Shown: positions 17,127-26,754, counted from the stretch's first letter. The stretch: 64,000 nucleotides of DNA from Robertmurraya andreesenii (GCF_030813005.1 NZ_JAUSTU010000012.1:93477-157476), one strand, 5' to 3'. The notes: generated from the sequence alone by a model not told the origin. A program made the numbers and translations.

Positions 17127-18512
17127 ATGACAAATAGCATACAGGAAATTGTGACTGTTACCATTTCAAAAGACAAAATGCAAGCGACAGTTAACCTTAA
17201 TTGTTCGCAGGTAGAATTAAGGGAGAAGCAGGAGTTTTTTATAGGGGAAATTCTAAGGCTATTACTTGAACAAAAGGTAACCGAAGGAATTAAAATGGAT
17301 CTTCTTCAGGGAGAATTAGAGCCCCAAAAAGAATATATTATTGCAAAGGGAATTGCACCAATCGATGGTGAGGATGCAAGGATCGAGTATTTCGCTCCCA
17401 CCGAACGGAGACCTACCATACGTACGGATGGAAAGGCTGATTTTTATGATATGAACTTCATCGATGAAATCCGGAAGGGAGCCTGGCTAGGAGAAAAGAT
17501 ACCCGCAACGGATGGTTCACCAGGTAAAACAGTTACAGGGGAATTGGTTGTTCAGAAAAAAGGCAGGGATATGAAGCTCTTATATGATCGGAGGACGGTT
17601 GCGGAGGTTGTAGAAGGAGAGAAAATCGTTTTAAGAGCCTTAACTGACGGAGTATTAACCTTTAAGGATGGAAAAATAGCAGTAGGAAGCCATTTAATGA
17701 TCGATGGGGATGTAGGAGTAGAAACAGGAAATATCGATTTTGATGGAAGCGTCACCATTAAAGGGATCGTCCAGCCAGGCTACTCCGTCAAAGCAACAAA
17801 GGACGTTTCCATACTTGGTGAGCTAGGATTGAGCAAGGTAAAAATGGTTACGTCTGTATCAGGAGATATTTTTATCAAAGGTGGAGTGTTCGGCCAAGGG
17901 GAATCAACTATTAAGGCCGGAAAAAATATCTTTATTAAGCATGCGAATAACTGCATTCTCCTAGCCAAAGGGGATATCCATATTGGCTACTATTCGATTG
18001 GCAGCTATCTTAAGGGGAGGAATATTTTTGCAGACGAGAAAAATAGCAAAATCATTGGTGGGAAAATCGAAGCAAAGGGAAAAATAGTGGCATCGATAAT
18101 CGGGAATCGAATGGAAAGAAAGACCTGGGTAAGTGTAGAAGGATTCAATCGAGAGAGCCTTACAGAACAGCTAGTGGAGAAGCTTCTTCAATACAAGAAA
18201 GAGGCTTTGGCTTATGAAGGGTTGAAAAAACATGTGGAGGCTTATGAGAATTCAAAACTTACTGAGGAAGAGCATCTTGAATATTTACGGATGCTTGATG
18301 ACCTGGATGCCCAATTAGCAAAAGTAAGTGAGCTTGATGAAAATTGTAAAGAAATCGCAAATCTATTGGAGGTGAAAGGTGAAGGGGAAGTAACCATTAA
18401 AGAAGTGGCATACCCGGAAACTTTCATAGAGATCCAAAAGATTCGAAAAAGAATTTCTTCCGAGGTTAAAGGAACTTTTTACATTGACAAGGGTGTCCTG
18501 CGCTTTGAATAA
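17127..18512 (+). CDS. FapA-like protein (DUF342)
   Basis: A 461-residue protein with the layout of the FapA/DUF342 family. It has an N-terminal alpha-beta segment, a central parallel beta-helix (for example VETGNIDFDGSVTIKGIVQP and the repeated GDI, GKI and GG turns between residues about 190 and 330), and then a helical coiled-coil part (340-420). The family name flagellar assembly protein A is not a proven function. The helix of repeats resembles polymer-forming scaffolds. The start ATG has GAAGGG upstream. It stands alone between spo0A and the phosphodiesterase gene; role unknown. Confidence 0.8.
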   Translation: MTNSIQEIVTVTISKDKMQATVNLNCSQVELREKQEFFIGEILRLLLEQKVTEGIKMDLLQGELEPQKEYIIAKGIAPIDGEDARIEYFAPTERRPTIRTDGKADFYDMNFIDEIRKGAWLGEKIPATDGSPGKTVTGELVVQKKGRDMKLLYDRRTVAEVVEGEKIVLRALTDGVLTFKDGKIAVGSHLMIDGDVGVETGNIDFDGSVTIKGIVQPGYSVKATKDVSILGELGLSKVKMVTSVSGDIFIKGGVFGQGESTIKAGKNIFIKHANNCILLAKGDIHIGYYSIGSYLKGRNIFADEKNSKIIGGKIEAKGKIVASIIGNRMERKTWVSVEGFNRESLTEQLVEKLLQYKKEALAYEGLKKHVEAYENSKLTEEEHLEYLRMLDDLDAQLAKVSELDENCKEIANLLEVKGEGEVTIKEVAYPETFIEIQKIRKRISSEVKGTFYIDKGVLRFE

Positions 18513-18616
18513 AGGGAAAAGCGATTTTGATTTCTTTTGCAAGACAATCAAAGTCCTTTTTTGATACAATGGCCTTAAAAGAATTTCCTAAAAATAGCAA
18601 AATAGGAGTGACCCCA

Positions 18617-19342
18617 ATGACCCTCATCTTTGCCCATCGCGGCTATTCCGCGAAATACCCTGAAAACACGATGAAAGCTTTTAAAGAGGCCGAAAAGGCT
18701 GGTGCCGACGGGATTGAACTTGATGTCCAATTAACAAAGGATGGCGAGATTGTTGTCATCCATGATGAAAAGGTCGACCGAACAACAAATGGTACTGGAT
18801 ATGTCATAGATTTCACTTTCGAGGAGTTACGCAAACTGGATGCTGGCCATAAGAAATCTTTGTTGAAAAAGGAGCCAATCCCCTCCTTAAGGGAAGTGTT
18901 AGAATGGTTAAAGACGAATAATTTAAAGTGTAATATCGAAATCAAAAGCAATCTGGCCACTTTTATGAAAATTGAACAGCCGGTGATCTCTATGGTTCAA
19001 GAATTTGGTCTCTCTGATCGGATTATTATCTCGTCCTTCAATCACTATAGTCTTGTCTATTGCTATCGAATTGCTCCGGAGATTGAAATTGCCCCTCTCT
19101 ATGCGGAAGGATTGTATATGCCCTGGGTCTATGCCGAATCGATTCGAGCAAAGGGGATGCATCCAAAATTTAAGGTTGCCCCAAATGAGATTATCAAAGC
19201 CTCCATGGAGTATGGGATTGATGTAAGACCGTATACGGTGAATAAGGAGAAGGAGATGCGGCGTTTATTTGAAATAGGCTGTACCGCCTTCATTACTGAT
19301 GATCCAGTACTTGCATTAAAAATTCGGAAAGAATATCATTAA
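18617..19342 (+). CDS. Glycerophosphodiester phosphodiesterase (YqiK type)
   Basis: Cytoplasmic-type GDPD that hydrolyses glycerophosphodiesters to glycerol 3-phosphate and an alcohol. The 241 residues start directly with the signature IFAHRGYSAKYPENTMKAF, then ADGIELDVQLTKDG and VVIHDEKVDRTT, which hold the metal and catalytic residues (His and Arg of HRG, the Glu and Asp of ELDV, His of IHD). No signal peptide is present. The ATG at 18617 has AGGAGTG upstream; the longer frame from 18527 lacks support. In B. subtilis the equivalent gene yqiK sits in the same place before bkdR. Confidence 0.92.
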   Translation: MTLIFAHRGYSAKYPENTMKAFKEAEKAGADGIELDVQLTKDGEIVVIHDEKVDRTTNGTGYVIDFTFEELRKLDAGHKKSLLKKEPIPSLREVLEWLKTNNLKCNIEIKSNLATFMKIEQPVISMVQEFGLSDRIIISSFNHYSLVYCYRIAPEIEIAPLYAEGLYMPWVYAESIRAKGMHPKFKVAPNEIIKASMEYGIDVRPYTVNKEKEMRRLFEIGCTAFITDDPVLALKIRKEYH

Positions 19343-19377
19343 AAAATGCTTGGTGGGAGAACCCATCAAGCATTTTT
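19342..19377. terminator. Bidirectional terminator between yqiK and the DUF2627 gene
   Basis: A 16-bp stem (AAAAATGCTTGGTGGG / CCCATCAAGCATTTTT, one G-T pair) with A- and T-runs at the two ends, between convergent genes. Confidence 0.9.
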
Positions 19378-19388
19378 GTTTAAAATCC

Positions 19389-19640
19389 TTAATTTTTGTT
19401 ATTCGTTTTAAACCTAGGCTGGACTTTATTTTTCTTCCTGTCTCTGTGAAGAATAAAGCCCCCAATAAATCCTAAACCAACTACAAATAATAATAAGCCC
19501 ACAAGAAATTGCAGCCATAAAAGGGATGAAGTGAATGGACCATTTGTAATTCCGAAGACCATATCTCGCATCAGTTTAATCCCGTATGCCGCTATGACTC
19601 CTGGTATGACTAGTATTAATAATGCAAATAAGCGTACCAT
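19389..19640 (-). CDS. DUF2627 small membrane protein (YqzF type)
   Basis: An 83-residue protein with two membrane segments (LFALLILVIPGVIAAYGI and LWLQFLVGLLLFVVGLGFIG) and a basic, Asn-rich C-terminal tail. The sequence fits the DUF2627 family, which in Bacillus is found beside bkdR. Its function is unknown. On the minus strand the start has AAAGAGG 9 bases upstream. It is monocistronic, convergent with yqiK and divergent from bkdR. Confidence 0.88.
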   Translation of the reverse strand: MVRLFALLILVIPGVIAAYGIKLMRDMVFGITNGPFTSSLLWLQFLVGLLLFVVGLGFIGGFILHRDRKKNKVQPRFKTNNKN

Positions 19641-19829
19641 ATAAATCCTCTTTCTCGTTTAATCACCTTTTATTATAGCACTTCTATGGTAAATAAGAAG
19701 TTAGAATCCCTACTTCATAAATTAAACTAAAATTTGTCAAAGAATCAATTAAATACTACAATACAACTGTATGAAAGATTTTTCACGATAGGCATGAAAA
19801 AAATTTCTAGCATAAAGGCAGGTGAAACG

Positions 19830-21908
19830 ATGATGCAAACAGTCATGATTGTTGGGGCGGGCAAGGGCGGCATGTCCATTCTTAAGATATTACGAGAAAC
19901 TGCCGTGTTAAACGTCGTGGCTGTCATCGATCATAATCCGAATGCGCCGGGAATCGAATTTGCCATGCAGCAGGGAATTCAGGTCGGGACGGATTGGAAA
20001 GCTTTTTTGACGGATCAGGTCGATATCGTTATTGAAGTCACTGGAAGAGAAGCAGTCTTTAAAGAAATTCGTCAGGCAATCGGGCAAAGCACCATCTTAA
20101 TTCCAGGTAGCATGGCTTTTCTCATCGCGAAGCTAATTGAGGAGAAAGAAGCTCTTATTACAAAACTGAAAAATGAAACGGTTAAGCGTGATTTAATCTT
20201 CAATGCAACAAGTGATGGCATGATTGTCGTTGACAGAGATTCCCACATTATTCTCATTAATAAAAGCGCAGCCGAAATGGTTGGAGTGGATAAACAGAAG
20301 GTGCTAGGAAAGCATGTCCTCGATGTAATTCCGTCCAGTCGACTCCCAGCGGTTTTAAAAACAGGTCGTCCAGAAATGAACAAGGAACAAATGCTAGGAA
20401 ATGGATTGAAAATCATCACAACACGCATCCCAATCATCGATGCGAACCAGGAGCTGGTGGGGGCCTTTGCTGTTTTCAAAGATATTACTGAGGTGGTTCA
20501 TCTTGCTGAGGAATTAACCAATCTCAAAGAAATCCAGACGATGCTCCATGCGGTGATTCAATCAAGTGATGAGGCCATTTCCGTCGTAGATGAGGAAGGA
20601 AAAGGAATTATCATTAATCCTGCGTATACCAGACTAACTGGGTTATCAGAGCATGAAGTGATCGGTCAGCCTGCGACAGCCGATATTTCTGAAGGAGATA
20701 GCATGCATATGCAGGTCCTCAAGACTCGAAGGGCTGTGCGTGGAGTGGCGATGCGCTTGGGTCCGAATAAAAAAGAGGTTATCGTGAACGTGGCTCCGGT
20801 TATTGTAGATGGGAAGCTTAAGGGAAGTGTTGGTGTTATTCATGATATGTCAGAGCTCAAAAGTTTAAATCGTGAGCTCAGTCGAGCAAGACAAATTATT
20901 CGGACCCTTGAAGCAAAATATTCTTTTGAGGATATTATCGGTGATTCGGATGAAATGAAGCTGGCGATTGAGCAGGCAAAGCTCGGGGCAAAGACACCAG
21001 CGACTGTTCTCTTACGAGGAGAATCTGGGACGGGAAAAGAGTTGTTTGCCCATGCCATACATAATGCGAGTGATCGAAGATTTAATAAATTTGTTCGTGT
21101 AAATTGTGCAGCGATTTCAGAATCACTGTTAGAAAGTGAGCTCTTCGGCTATGAGGAGGGAGCTTTTTCTGGTGCGAAAAGAGGTGGAAAAAGAGGGCTG
21201 TTTGAAGAAGCGAACAATGGCAGTATCTTTTTGGATGAAATCGGAGAGTTAACGGCGAATACTCAAGCAAAGTTATTGCGAGTTCTTCAGGAGAATGAAA
21301 TTACTCGGGTAGGTGGAACGAAGCCAATTTCGATAAATGTACGAGTAATTGCTGCCACAAATGTCAATATTGAAAAAGGGATCATTAACGGAACCTTCAG
21401 GGAGGATTTATACTATCGATTAAATCGAATGCCGATTCATATTCCTCCACTAAGAAATCGCAAGGAGGATATCCCTTTATTATGCAATCGATTGCTTGAG
21501 AAAATCAATCAGGATTACGGCCGGAATGTAGAAGGGATTTCAGCAGCGGCTAGAAATCGGCTCCTTCAATATCATTGGCCGGGGAATGTCAGGGAGCTTG
21601 AGAACATCCTTGGCAGAGCCGTTATTTTCATGAGTAATCACGAATCCGAAATTGACCTTGAACATTTGCCAGAGTTAGTCCGAGATACGACAGGAAAACC
21701 GGATCATGTGTCACTCCCTCTTGCCGAAGGAAAGACCCTCCATACCCTAGTTGAACAGTTTGAAAGGAATCTGATCGTTGACATGCTAAAAAGGATGAAG
21801 GGGAATAAGACTGAAACAGCTAAAGCCTTAGGCTTATCCGTAAGAAACCTCTATTATAAGCTTGAAAAATACAAAATTGCCAATGATGGCATGCAGGATT
21901 TTTCATAG
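19830..21908 (+). CDS. bkdR: Sigma-54-dependent activator BkdR
   Basis: Activator of the branched-chain keto acid operon. The 692 residues show an N-terminal Rossmann-like segment (VMIVGAGKGGMSILKILRE), two PAS domains (about residues 125-235 and 240-350), the AAA+ domain with Walker A GESGTGKELFAHAIH and Walker B region GSIFLDEIGEL, and a C-terminal Fis-type helix-turn-helix (TETAKALGLSVRNLYYKL). The sigma-54 contact loop reads GAFSGA instead of the common GAFTGA, a conservative change. The ATG at 19830 has AGGTG upstream and gives the family length; a TTG at 19734 is not supported. Confidence 0.95.
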   Translation: MMQTVMIVGAGKGGMSILKILRETAVLNVVAVIDHNPNAPGIEFAMQQGIQVGTDWKAFLTDQVDIVIEVTGREAVFKEIRQAIGQSTILIPGSMAFLIAKLIEEKEALITKLKNETVKRDLIFNATSDGMIVVDRDSHIILINKSAAEMVGVDKQKVLGKHVLDVIPSSRLPAVLKTGRPEMNKEQMLGNGLKIITTRIPIIDANQELVGAFAVFKDITEVVHLAEELTNLKEIQTMLHAVIQSSDEAISVVDEEGKGIIINPAYTRLTGLSEHEVIGQPATADISEGDSMHMQVLKTRRAVRGVAMRLGPNKKEVIVNVAPVIVDGKLKGSVGVIHDMSELKSLNRELSRARQIIRTLEAKYSFEDIIGDSDEMKLAIEQAKLGAKTPATVLLRGESGTGKELFAHAIHNASDRRFNKFVRVNCAAISESLLESELFGYEEGAFSGAKRGGKRGLFEEANNGSIFLDEIGELTANTQAKLLRVLQENEITRVGGTKPISINVRVIAATNVNIEKGIINGTFREDLYYRLNRMPIHIPPLRNRKEDIPLLCNRLLEKINQDYGRNVEGISAAARNRLLQYHWPGNVRELENILGRAVIFMSNHESEIDLEHLPELVRDTTGKPDHVSLPLAEGKTLHTLVEQFERNLIVDMLKRMKGNKTETAKALGLSVRNLYYKLEKYKIANDGMQDFS

Positions 21909-21918
21909 GTATGAAAAA
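21899..21918. promoter_or_regulatory. Palindrome upstream of ptb, possible BkdR binding site
   Basis: TTTTTCATA-GG-TATGAAAAA is a perfect inverted repeat that overlaps the bkdR stop codon and lies about 50 bases upstream of the sigma-54 promoter, a normal place for an activator site. A looser pair TTTTTCA-N9-TGAAAAA is found at 19779-19801, just before bkdR. Binding is inferred. Confidence 0.45.
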
Positions 21919-21967
21919 AAATTCATGGTTTATGGTCAATTATTAAAACGCTTTCATTATTTTTCTC

Positions 21968-21984
21968 TTGGCACGTTTCTTGCA
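21968..21984 (+). promoter_or_regulatory. Sigma-54 (-24/-12) promoter of the bkd operon
   Basis: TTGGCAC at 21968-21974, five bases, then TTGCA at 21980-21984: this equals the sigma-54 consensus TTGGCAC-N5-TTGCW. It lies 80 bases before ptb and directly after the gene for the sigma-54 activator BkdR. Confidence 0.92.
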
Positions 21985-22064
21985 GAATAATATCTGCCAA
22001 ATTATAAATCTGTATTCGACCGTGATAATAAGAGAAGAGTCATGAGAAGGAGGTTGAATACTGA

Positions 22065-22973
22065 ATGAAATTGGATTCGCTAATTGAAAGAGCCAGCCAA
22101 TTTGGAGAAAAGACGGTCGCAGTAGCTGCTGCAGAAGATGAGGAAGTACTTGAAGCTATATGCCATGCCTTGCAATTAAATCTAGCTCGTTTCTTATTAT
22201 TTGGTGATAAGGAGAAAATATCGGCGATGATGGAGAGAAAATTTCCAGGAATGCATCAACATCAAAAACTGGAAATGATTCATACACCGACAAACTCCCT
22301 TGCCGTTGAGAAAGCAGTAAGAGCAGTTCATATAGGTGAAGCCAATGTGTTAATGAAAGGGAATGTCCAAACGGCTACCTTGTTAAAGACCATTCTAAAT
22401 AAAGAGTATGGACTAAGAACGGGTCGGATCCTTTCACAGGTGGCTGTCTTTGAAATACCGGACTTCGAACGATTCATCTTCATTACGGATTCAGCTATGA
22501 ATATGGAGCCAAATGTTGAGCAAAAGGCTGAAATAATATCGAATGCCGTTCAAATTGCGAGAAGTATTGGTTTAGAATGTCCACTTGTTGCCCCAATCGC
22601 CGCTGTTGAGGTGGTGAATCCGAACATGCAGGCAACAATCGATGCGGCCATTCTAACTCAGATGAACCGAAGGGGACAAATTGTAAATTGCATTGTCGAC
22701 GGACCACTCGGCTTTGATAATGCAGTATCAATTAGTGCTGCTGAACATAAGAGCATTAACAGTGAAGTTGCCGGTCGCGCCGATATTCTTTTAGTACCGA
22801 CACTCGAGGTGGGGAATGCTCTGTATAAATCATTAACCTACTTTGCCAAGGCAAAGGTCAGTTCCGTTATTGCTGGGGCGAAGGCACCCATTGTACTCAC
22901 TTCTCGTGCTGACACTGCCGAAGCCAAGTTTAATTCTTTAGTATTAGCGATATGTTCCGCAAATGAAAGCTGA
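22065..22973 (+). CDS. ptb: Phosphate butyryltransferase
   Basis: Exchanges the CoA of butyryl-, isobutyryl- or isovaleryl-CoA for phosphate, yielding an acyl phosphate that Buk uses to make ATP. The 302 residues belong to the phosphate acetyl/butyryltransferase family: VLMKGNVQTATLLKTILNKE, the ITDSAMNMEPN stretch and NCIVDGPLGFDNAVS are recognisable. The ribosome binding site is AAGGAGGTTGAA. It is the first gene of the bkd operon behind the sigma-54 promoter. Confidence 0.95.
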   Translation: MKLDSLIERASQFGEKTVAVAAAEDEEVLEAICHALQLNLARFLLFGDKEKISAMMERKFPGMHQHQKLEMIHTPTNSLAVEKAVRAVHIGEANVLMKGNVQTATLLKTILNKEYGLRTGRILSQVAVFEIPDFERFIFITDSAMNMEPNVEQKAEIISNAVQIARSIGLECPLVAPIAAVEVVNPNMQATIDAAILTQMNRRGQIVNCIVDGPLGFDNAVSISAAEHKSINSEVAGRADILLVPTLEVGNALYKSLTYFAKAKVSSVIAGAKAPIVLTSRADTAEAKFNSLVLAICSANES

Positions 22974-23007
22974 AATGAAATTTTTAACTCAAAGGAGAGG
23001 TTGAAAA

Positions 23008-24102
23008 ATGGAAATTTTTAAATATATGGAAACTTATGATTATGAACAGCTCGTTTTTTGTCAGGACAAACAATCTGGATTGAAGGCGATCATTGCCATT
23101 CACGATACGACATTAGGGCCAGCTCTAGGTGGAACGAGAATGTGGACTTATGATTCTGAGGAAGCAGCGATTGAGGATGCCTTGCGCTTAGCCAAAGGCA
23201 TGACTTACAAGAACGCTGCAGCTGGATTGAATCTAGGTGGTGGAAAGACGGTAATTATCGGTGATCCTCGTAAAGATAAGAACGAGGAAATGTTCCGTGC
23301 ATTCGGTCGCTATATTCAAGGCCTGAATGGACGCTATATTACCGCAGAGGATGTCGGTACAACGGTAGCGGATATGGATTTGATTCACGAAGAAACCGAT
23401 TATGTAACAGGGATTTCTCCTGCATTCGGTTCATCAGGAAATCCTTCACCAGTCACAGCCTATGGCGTATATCGTGGAATGAAGGCTGCAGCTAAAGCAG
23501 CATTTGGAGATGACTCCCTAGAAGGAAAGGTCATTGCGATACAAGGAATCGGCAATGTTGCCTATAATTTATGTCGCCATCTTCATGAAGAAGGTGCAAA
23601 GCTCATCGTTACTGATATTAACAAAGAGGCTGTCGGTCGAGCTGTAGAAGAATTTGGCGCTACCGCTGTTGATCCGAATGAAATCTACGGAGTCGAGTGT
23701 GATATTTATGCACCTTGTGCTCTTGGTGCGGTTATTAACGATGATACGATTCCTTTAATGAAAGCGAAGGTTATTGCGGGTGCGGCTAATAACCAATTAA
23801 AAGATACTCGCCACGGTGATATCATTCATGAAATGGGGATCATTTATGCACCGGATTATGTCATTAATGCTGGTGGAGTTATCAATGTTGCAGACGAACT
23901 CTATGGCTATAATCGTGAGCGTGCGATGAAGCGTGTGGAAACCATCTACAACAATATTGAAAAGGTAATTGAAATTGCCAAGCGAGATGGAATACCTACG
24001 TATAAGGCAGCTGATCGAATGGCGGAAGAGCGGATTGAAAGAATGCGCAACTCCCGAAGCCAGTTCCTTCAAAATGAACATCATATTTTAAGCAGAAGAT
24101 AA
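23008..24102 (+). CDS. bcd: Leucine dehydrogenase (branched-chain amino acid dehydrogenase)
   Basis: NAD-dependent oxidative deamination of leucine, valine and isoleucine to the 2-keto acids that feed the Bkd complex. The 364 residues include the glutamate dehydrogenase family substrate region DTTLGPALGGTRMW, the catalytic lysines in AKGMTYKNAAAGLNLGGGK and the NAD-binding loop IAIQGIGNVAYNLC. Start supported by AAAGGAGAGG. Complete length for the family. A terminator follows it inside the operon. Confidence 0.97.
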   Translation: MEIFKYMETYDYEQLVFCQDKQSGLKAIIAIHDTTLGPALGGTRMWTYDSEEAAIEDALRLAKGMTYKNAAAGLNLGGGKTVIIGDPRKDKNEEMFRAFGRYIQGLNGRYITAEDVGTTVADMDLIHEETDYVTGISPAFGSSGNPSPVTAYGVYRGMKAAAKAAFGDDSLEGKVIAIQGIGNVAYNLCRHLHEEGAKLIVTDINKEAVGRAVEEFGATAVDPNEIYGVECDIYAPCALGAVINDDTIPLMKAKVIAGAANNQLKDTRHGDIIHEMGIIYAPDYVINAGGVINVADELYGYNRERAMKRVETIYNNIEKVIEIAKRDGIPTYKAADRMAEERIERMRNSRSQFLQNEHHILSRR

Positions 24103-24118
24103 AGAATGTAAGGAGAAT

Positions 24119-24153
24119 AAGCTGAATAGGTGAACTGCATTCAGCTTTTTTTC
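24119..24153 (+). terminator. Terminator between bcd and buk
   Basis: A perfect 9-bp stem (AAGCTGAAT / ATTCAGCTT) with an 11-base loop and seven T. It lies inside the bkd operon and should lower transcription of buk and the genes beyond relative to ptb-bcd. Confidence 0.8.
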
Positions 24154-24187
24154 CTACCTAGTCATCGTTTTATTGGAGGGTTATACT

Positions 24188-25306
24188 GTGCCACAATCTG
24201 TTAATCGAATTCTCGTCATCAACCCTGGCTCGACTTCCACAAAAATTGGAGTTTTCGATAATGAGCTACCCATATTTGAAAAAAACATTCGTCATGATCG
24301 GGAAAGATTAAGTGAATTTAACAAAATCATTGACCAATATGAATTTCGCAAAAATACGATTCTCGAATCATTGGATACAGAAGGAATTAATATTTCGAAG
24401 CTCGATGCCGTATGTGGACGTGGAGGCCTGCTTCGTCCGATTGAAGGCGGTACTTATCGAGTGAATGATTCCATGCTCTCTGATTTACGTGCAGGCTTTG
24501 CTGGTGAGCATGCTTCTAACCTCGGGGGGATTCTTGCTTTTGAAATCGCAGCAGGGTTAAATATTCCGGCCTATATCGTTGATCCTGTCGTAGTCGATGA
24601 AATGGAGCCGGTTGCACGTATTTCGGGCTTTTCTTTAATCGAAAGGAAAAGTATTTTTCATGCTCTTAACCAAAAAGCAGTCGCCAGAAGAGTCGCCAAG
24701 GAGCTGGGACTGAAGTACGAGAATCTCAATTTCATTGTCGCTCATATGGGCGGCGGTATCACAGTTGGGGCACATAAAAAAGGTAGGGTAGTCGATGTCA
24801 ACAATGGCTTGCACGGTGATGGCCCTTTTAGTCCTGAACGCGCTGGAACCGTGCCCGCAGGAGATTTAGTTTCCCTCTGCTATTCAGGCCAGTATTTTTT
24901 TGAGGAAATCATGAAAAGGCTTGTCGGACAGGGTGGCCTCGTCGGTTACTTACAAACGAATGATGCTCTTCAAGTCGAAAACATGATTGCAAATGGTGAT
25001 GAAGAGGCTCGTCTTGTATATGAAGCGATGGCCTATCAGGTTGCGAAGGAAATTGGTGCTGCTAGTGCCGTTTTGGCAGGAAAAGTGGATGCCATTATTC
25101 TAACAGGAGGACTCGCTTACGGAAAAGAGTTTGTCAGCACTATTAGTGAACGGGTTCACTGGATAGCTGACGTCATTGTGAAACCGGGTGAGAATGAGCT
25201 GCAGGCACTCGCTGAAGGGGCGCTTAGAGTTCTGCGCGGTGAGGAAAGAGAAAAAGAATATCATGTGGCTTCTAATAGTAATGAGAAGGTTCTTAAAGGG
25301 AGGTAG
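24188..25306 (+). CDS. buk: Butyrate kinase
   Basis: Makes ATP and a (branched) carboxylic acid from the acyl phosphate supplied by Ptb. The 372-residue acetokinase-family protein shows the N-terminal phosphate loop RILVINPGSTSTKIGVFDN, the catalytic His-containing HMGGGITVGAHKKG and the adenosine-binding end (IILTGGLAYGKEFV). The GTG at 24188 has GGAGGG 7 bases upstream; a TTG at 24173 falls on the ribosome binding site itself. It is followed by lpdV after 5 bases. Confidence 0.95.
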   Translation: MPQSVNRILVINPGSTSTKIGVFDNELPIFEKNIRHDRERLSEFNKIIDQYEFRKNTILESLDTEGINISKLDAVCGRGGLLRPIEGGTYRVNDSMLSDLRAGFAGEHASNLGGILAFEIAAGLNIPAYIVDPVVVDEMEPVARISGFSLIERKSIFHALNQKAVARRVAKELGLKYENLNFIVAHMGGGITVGAHKKGRVVDVNNGLHGDGPFSPERAGTVPAGDLVSLCYSGQYFFEEIMKRLVGQGGLVGYLQTNDALQVENMIANGDEEARLVYEAMAYQVAKEIGAASAVLAGKVDAIILTGGLAYGKEFVSTISERVHWIADVIVKPGENELQALAEGALRVLRGEEREKEYHVASNSNEKVLKGR

Positions 25307-25311
25307 TCACG

Positions 25312-26733
25312 GTGGCGAAGGAATATGATTTAGTGATTTTAGGTGGGGGTACAGGCGGATATGTAGCAGCAGTCCGTGCCGCACAGCTTGGATTGAATAC
25401 AGCTATTGTAGAAAAAGAAAAGCTTGGCGGAACATGCCTGCACAAAGGCTGTATTCCAAGTAAAGCGCTTTTAAGAAGTGCTGAGGTATTTGCGACAATT
25501 AAGCGCAGCGAGGAATTTGGCGTGGAGACATCTGGTGTGGCCCTTAATTTCGCCAGAGTTCAGGATAGAAAAACGAAGATTATCGATCAGCTTCATAAAG
25601 GCGTCGAGCATTTAATGAAGAAGGGAAAAATCGATGTCTATGAAGGGCTTGGAAGGATATTGGGCCCATCCATTTTCTCACCTATGCCAGGCACGATTTC
25701 TGTTGAAATGAATAATGGTGAAGAAAATGAAATGCTTATTCCGAAGAATGTCATCATCGCAACCGGCTCTCGACCAAGAACTCTTCCGGGATTAGAAATT
25801 GATGGGAAGTATGTGATGACCTCTGATGAAGCACTGCAAATGGAATCGCTTCCAAGCTCCATCATTATTGTTGGCGGTGGAGTGATTGGAATCGAATGGG
25901 CATCCATGCTTTCTGATTTCGGAGTAGATGTGACTGTATTAGAATATGCGGATCGCATTATTCCTACAGAGGATAAGGATATTTCCAAAGAAATGCAAAG
26001 ATTGATGAAGAAAAGGAAAATCAAAGTTGTTACAGGAGCAAAGGTGCTTCCAGAAACCTTACAAAAGGGAGAAGGAGTTGCGATTTCTGCGGAAGTAAAG
26101 GGAGAGCAAAAAGAATTCCATGCTGAGAAAATGCTCGTTTCCGTAGGGCGCATGGCAAATGTAGAAGGAATTGGCCTTGAGAATACAGATATACAAGTTG
26201 AAAAAGGCGTGATCGTTACGAACTCTTTTTATCAAACGAAGGAATCTCATATCTACGCGATTGGGGACTGTATTGGTGGGATGCAGCTAGCACATGTCGC
26301 TTCTCATGAGGGGATTGTTGCTGTAGAGCATATAGTTGGAGAGAGCCCAGAGCCTCTTCAATATCACTTGATTTCCAGATGTATCTACAGCTCTCCAGAG
26401 GTTGCTAGTGTCGGCTTGACAGAGGATGAAGCGAAGGAAAAAGGACATAAGGTCAAGGTGGGCAAGTTCTCATTTCGTGCCATTGGCAAAGCGCTTGTTT
26501 TTGGTGAATCCGATGGCTTTGTCAAAATGATTGCCGATGAAGACACAAATGATATTTTGGGAGTGCATATGATTGGTCCTCATGTGACTGACATGATTTC
26601 TGAGGCAGGGTTAGCACAAGTGTTGGATGCAACACCTTGGGAGGTTGCCCACACGATACACCCGCATCCAACCCTATCCGAAGCAATTGGAGAAGCAGCC
26701 TTAGCAGTAGATGGCAAGGCAATTCATGGATAA
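25312..26733 (+). CDS. lpdV: Dihydrolipoyl dehydrogenase, E3 of the branched-chain keto acid complex
   Basis: FAD enzyme that re-oxidises the lipoyl groups of BkdB and passes electrons to NAD. The 473 residues show the FAD loop VILGGGTGGYVAAVRAAQLG, the redox-active disulfide GGTCLHKGCIPSKALL, the NAD loop IIIVGGGVIGIEWASML and the C-terminal catalytic HIHPHPTLSEAIGEA stretch. The GTG start has GGGAGG upstream. Position between buk and bkdAA marks it as the Bkd-specific E3. Confidence 0.96.
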   Translation: MAKEYDLVILGGGTGGYVAAVRAAQLGLNTAIVEKEKLGGTCLHKGCIPSKALLRSAEVFATIKRSEEFGVETSGVALNFARVQDRKTKIIDQLHKGVEHLMKKGKIDVYEGLGRILGPSIFSPMPGTISVEMNNGEENEMLIPKNVIIATGSRPRTLPGLEIDGKYVMTSDEALQMESLPSSIIIVGGGVIGIEWASMLSDFGVDVTVLEYADRIIPTEDKDISKEMQRLMKKRKIKVVTGAKVLPETLQKGEGVAISAEVKGEQKEFHAEKMLVSVGRMANVEGIGLENTDIQVEKGVIVTNSFYQTKESHIYAIGDCIGGMQLAHVASHEGIVAVEHIVGESPEPLQYHLISRCIYSSPEVASVGLTEDEAKEKGHKVKVGKFSFRAIGKALVFGESDGFVKMIADEDTNDILGVHMIGPHVTDMISEAGLAQVLDATPWEVAHTIHPHPTLSEAIGEAALAVDGKAIHG

Positions 26734-26754
26734 TTTTTCCGAGGAGGGAATTGA

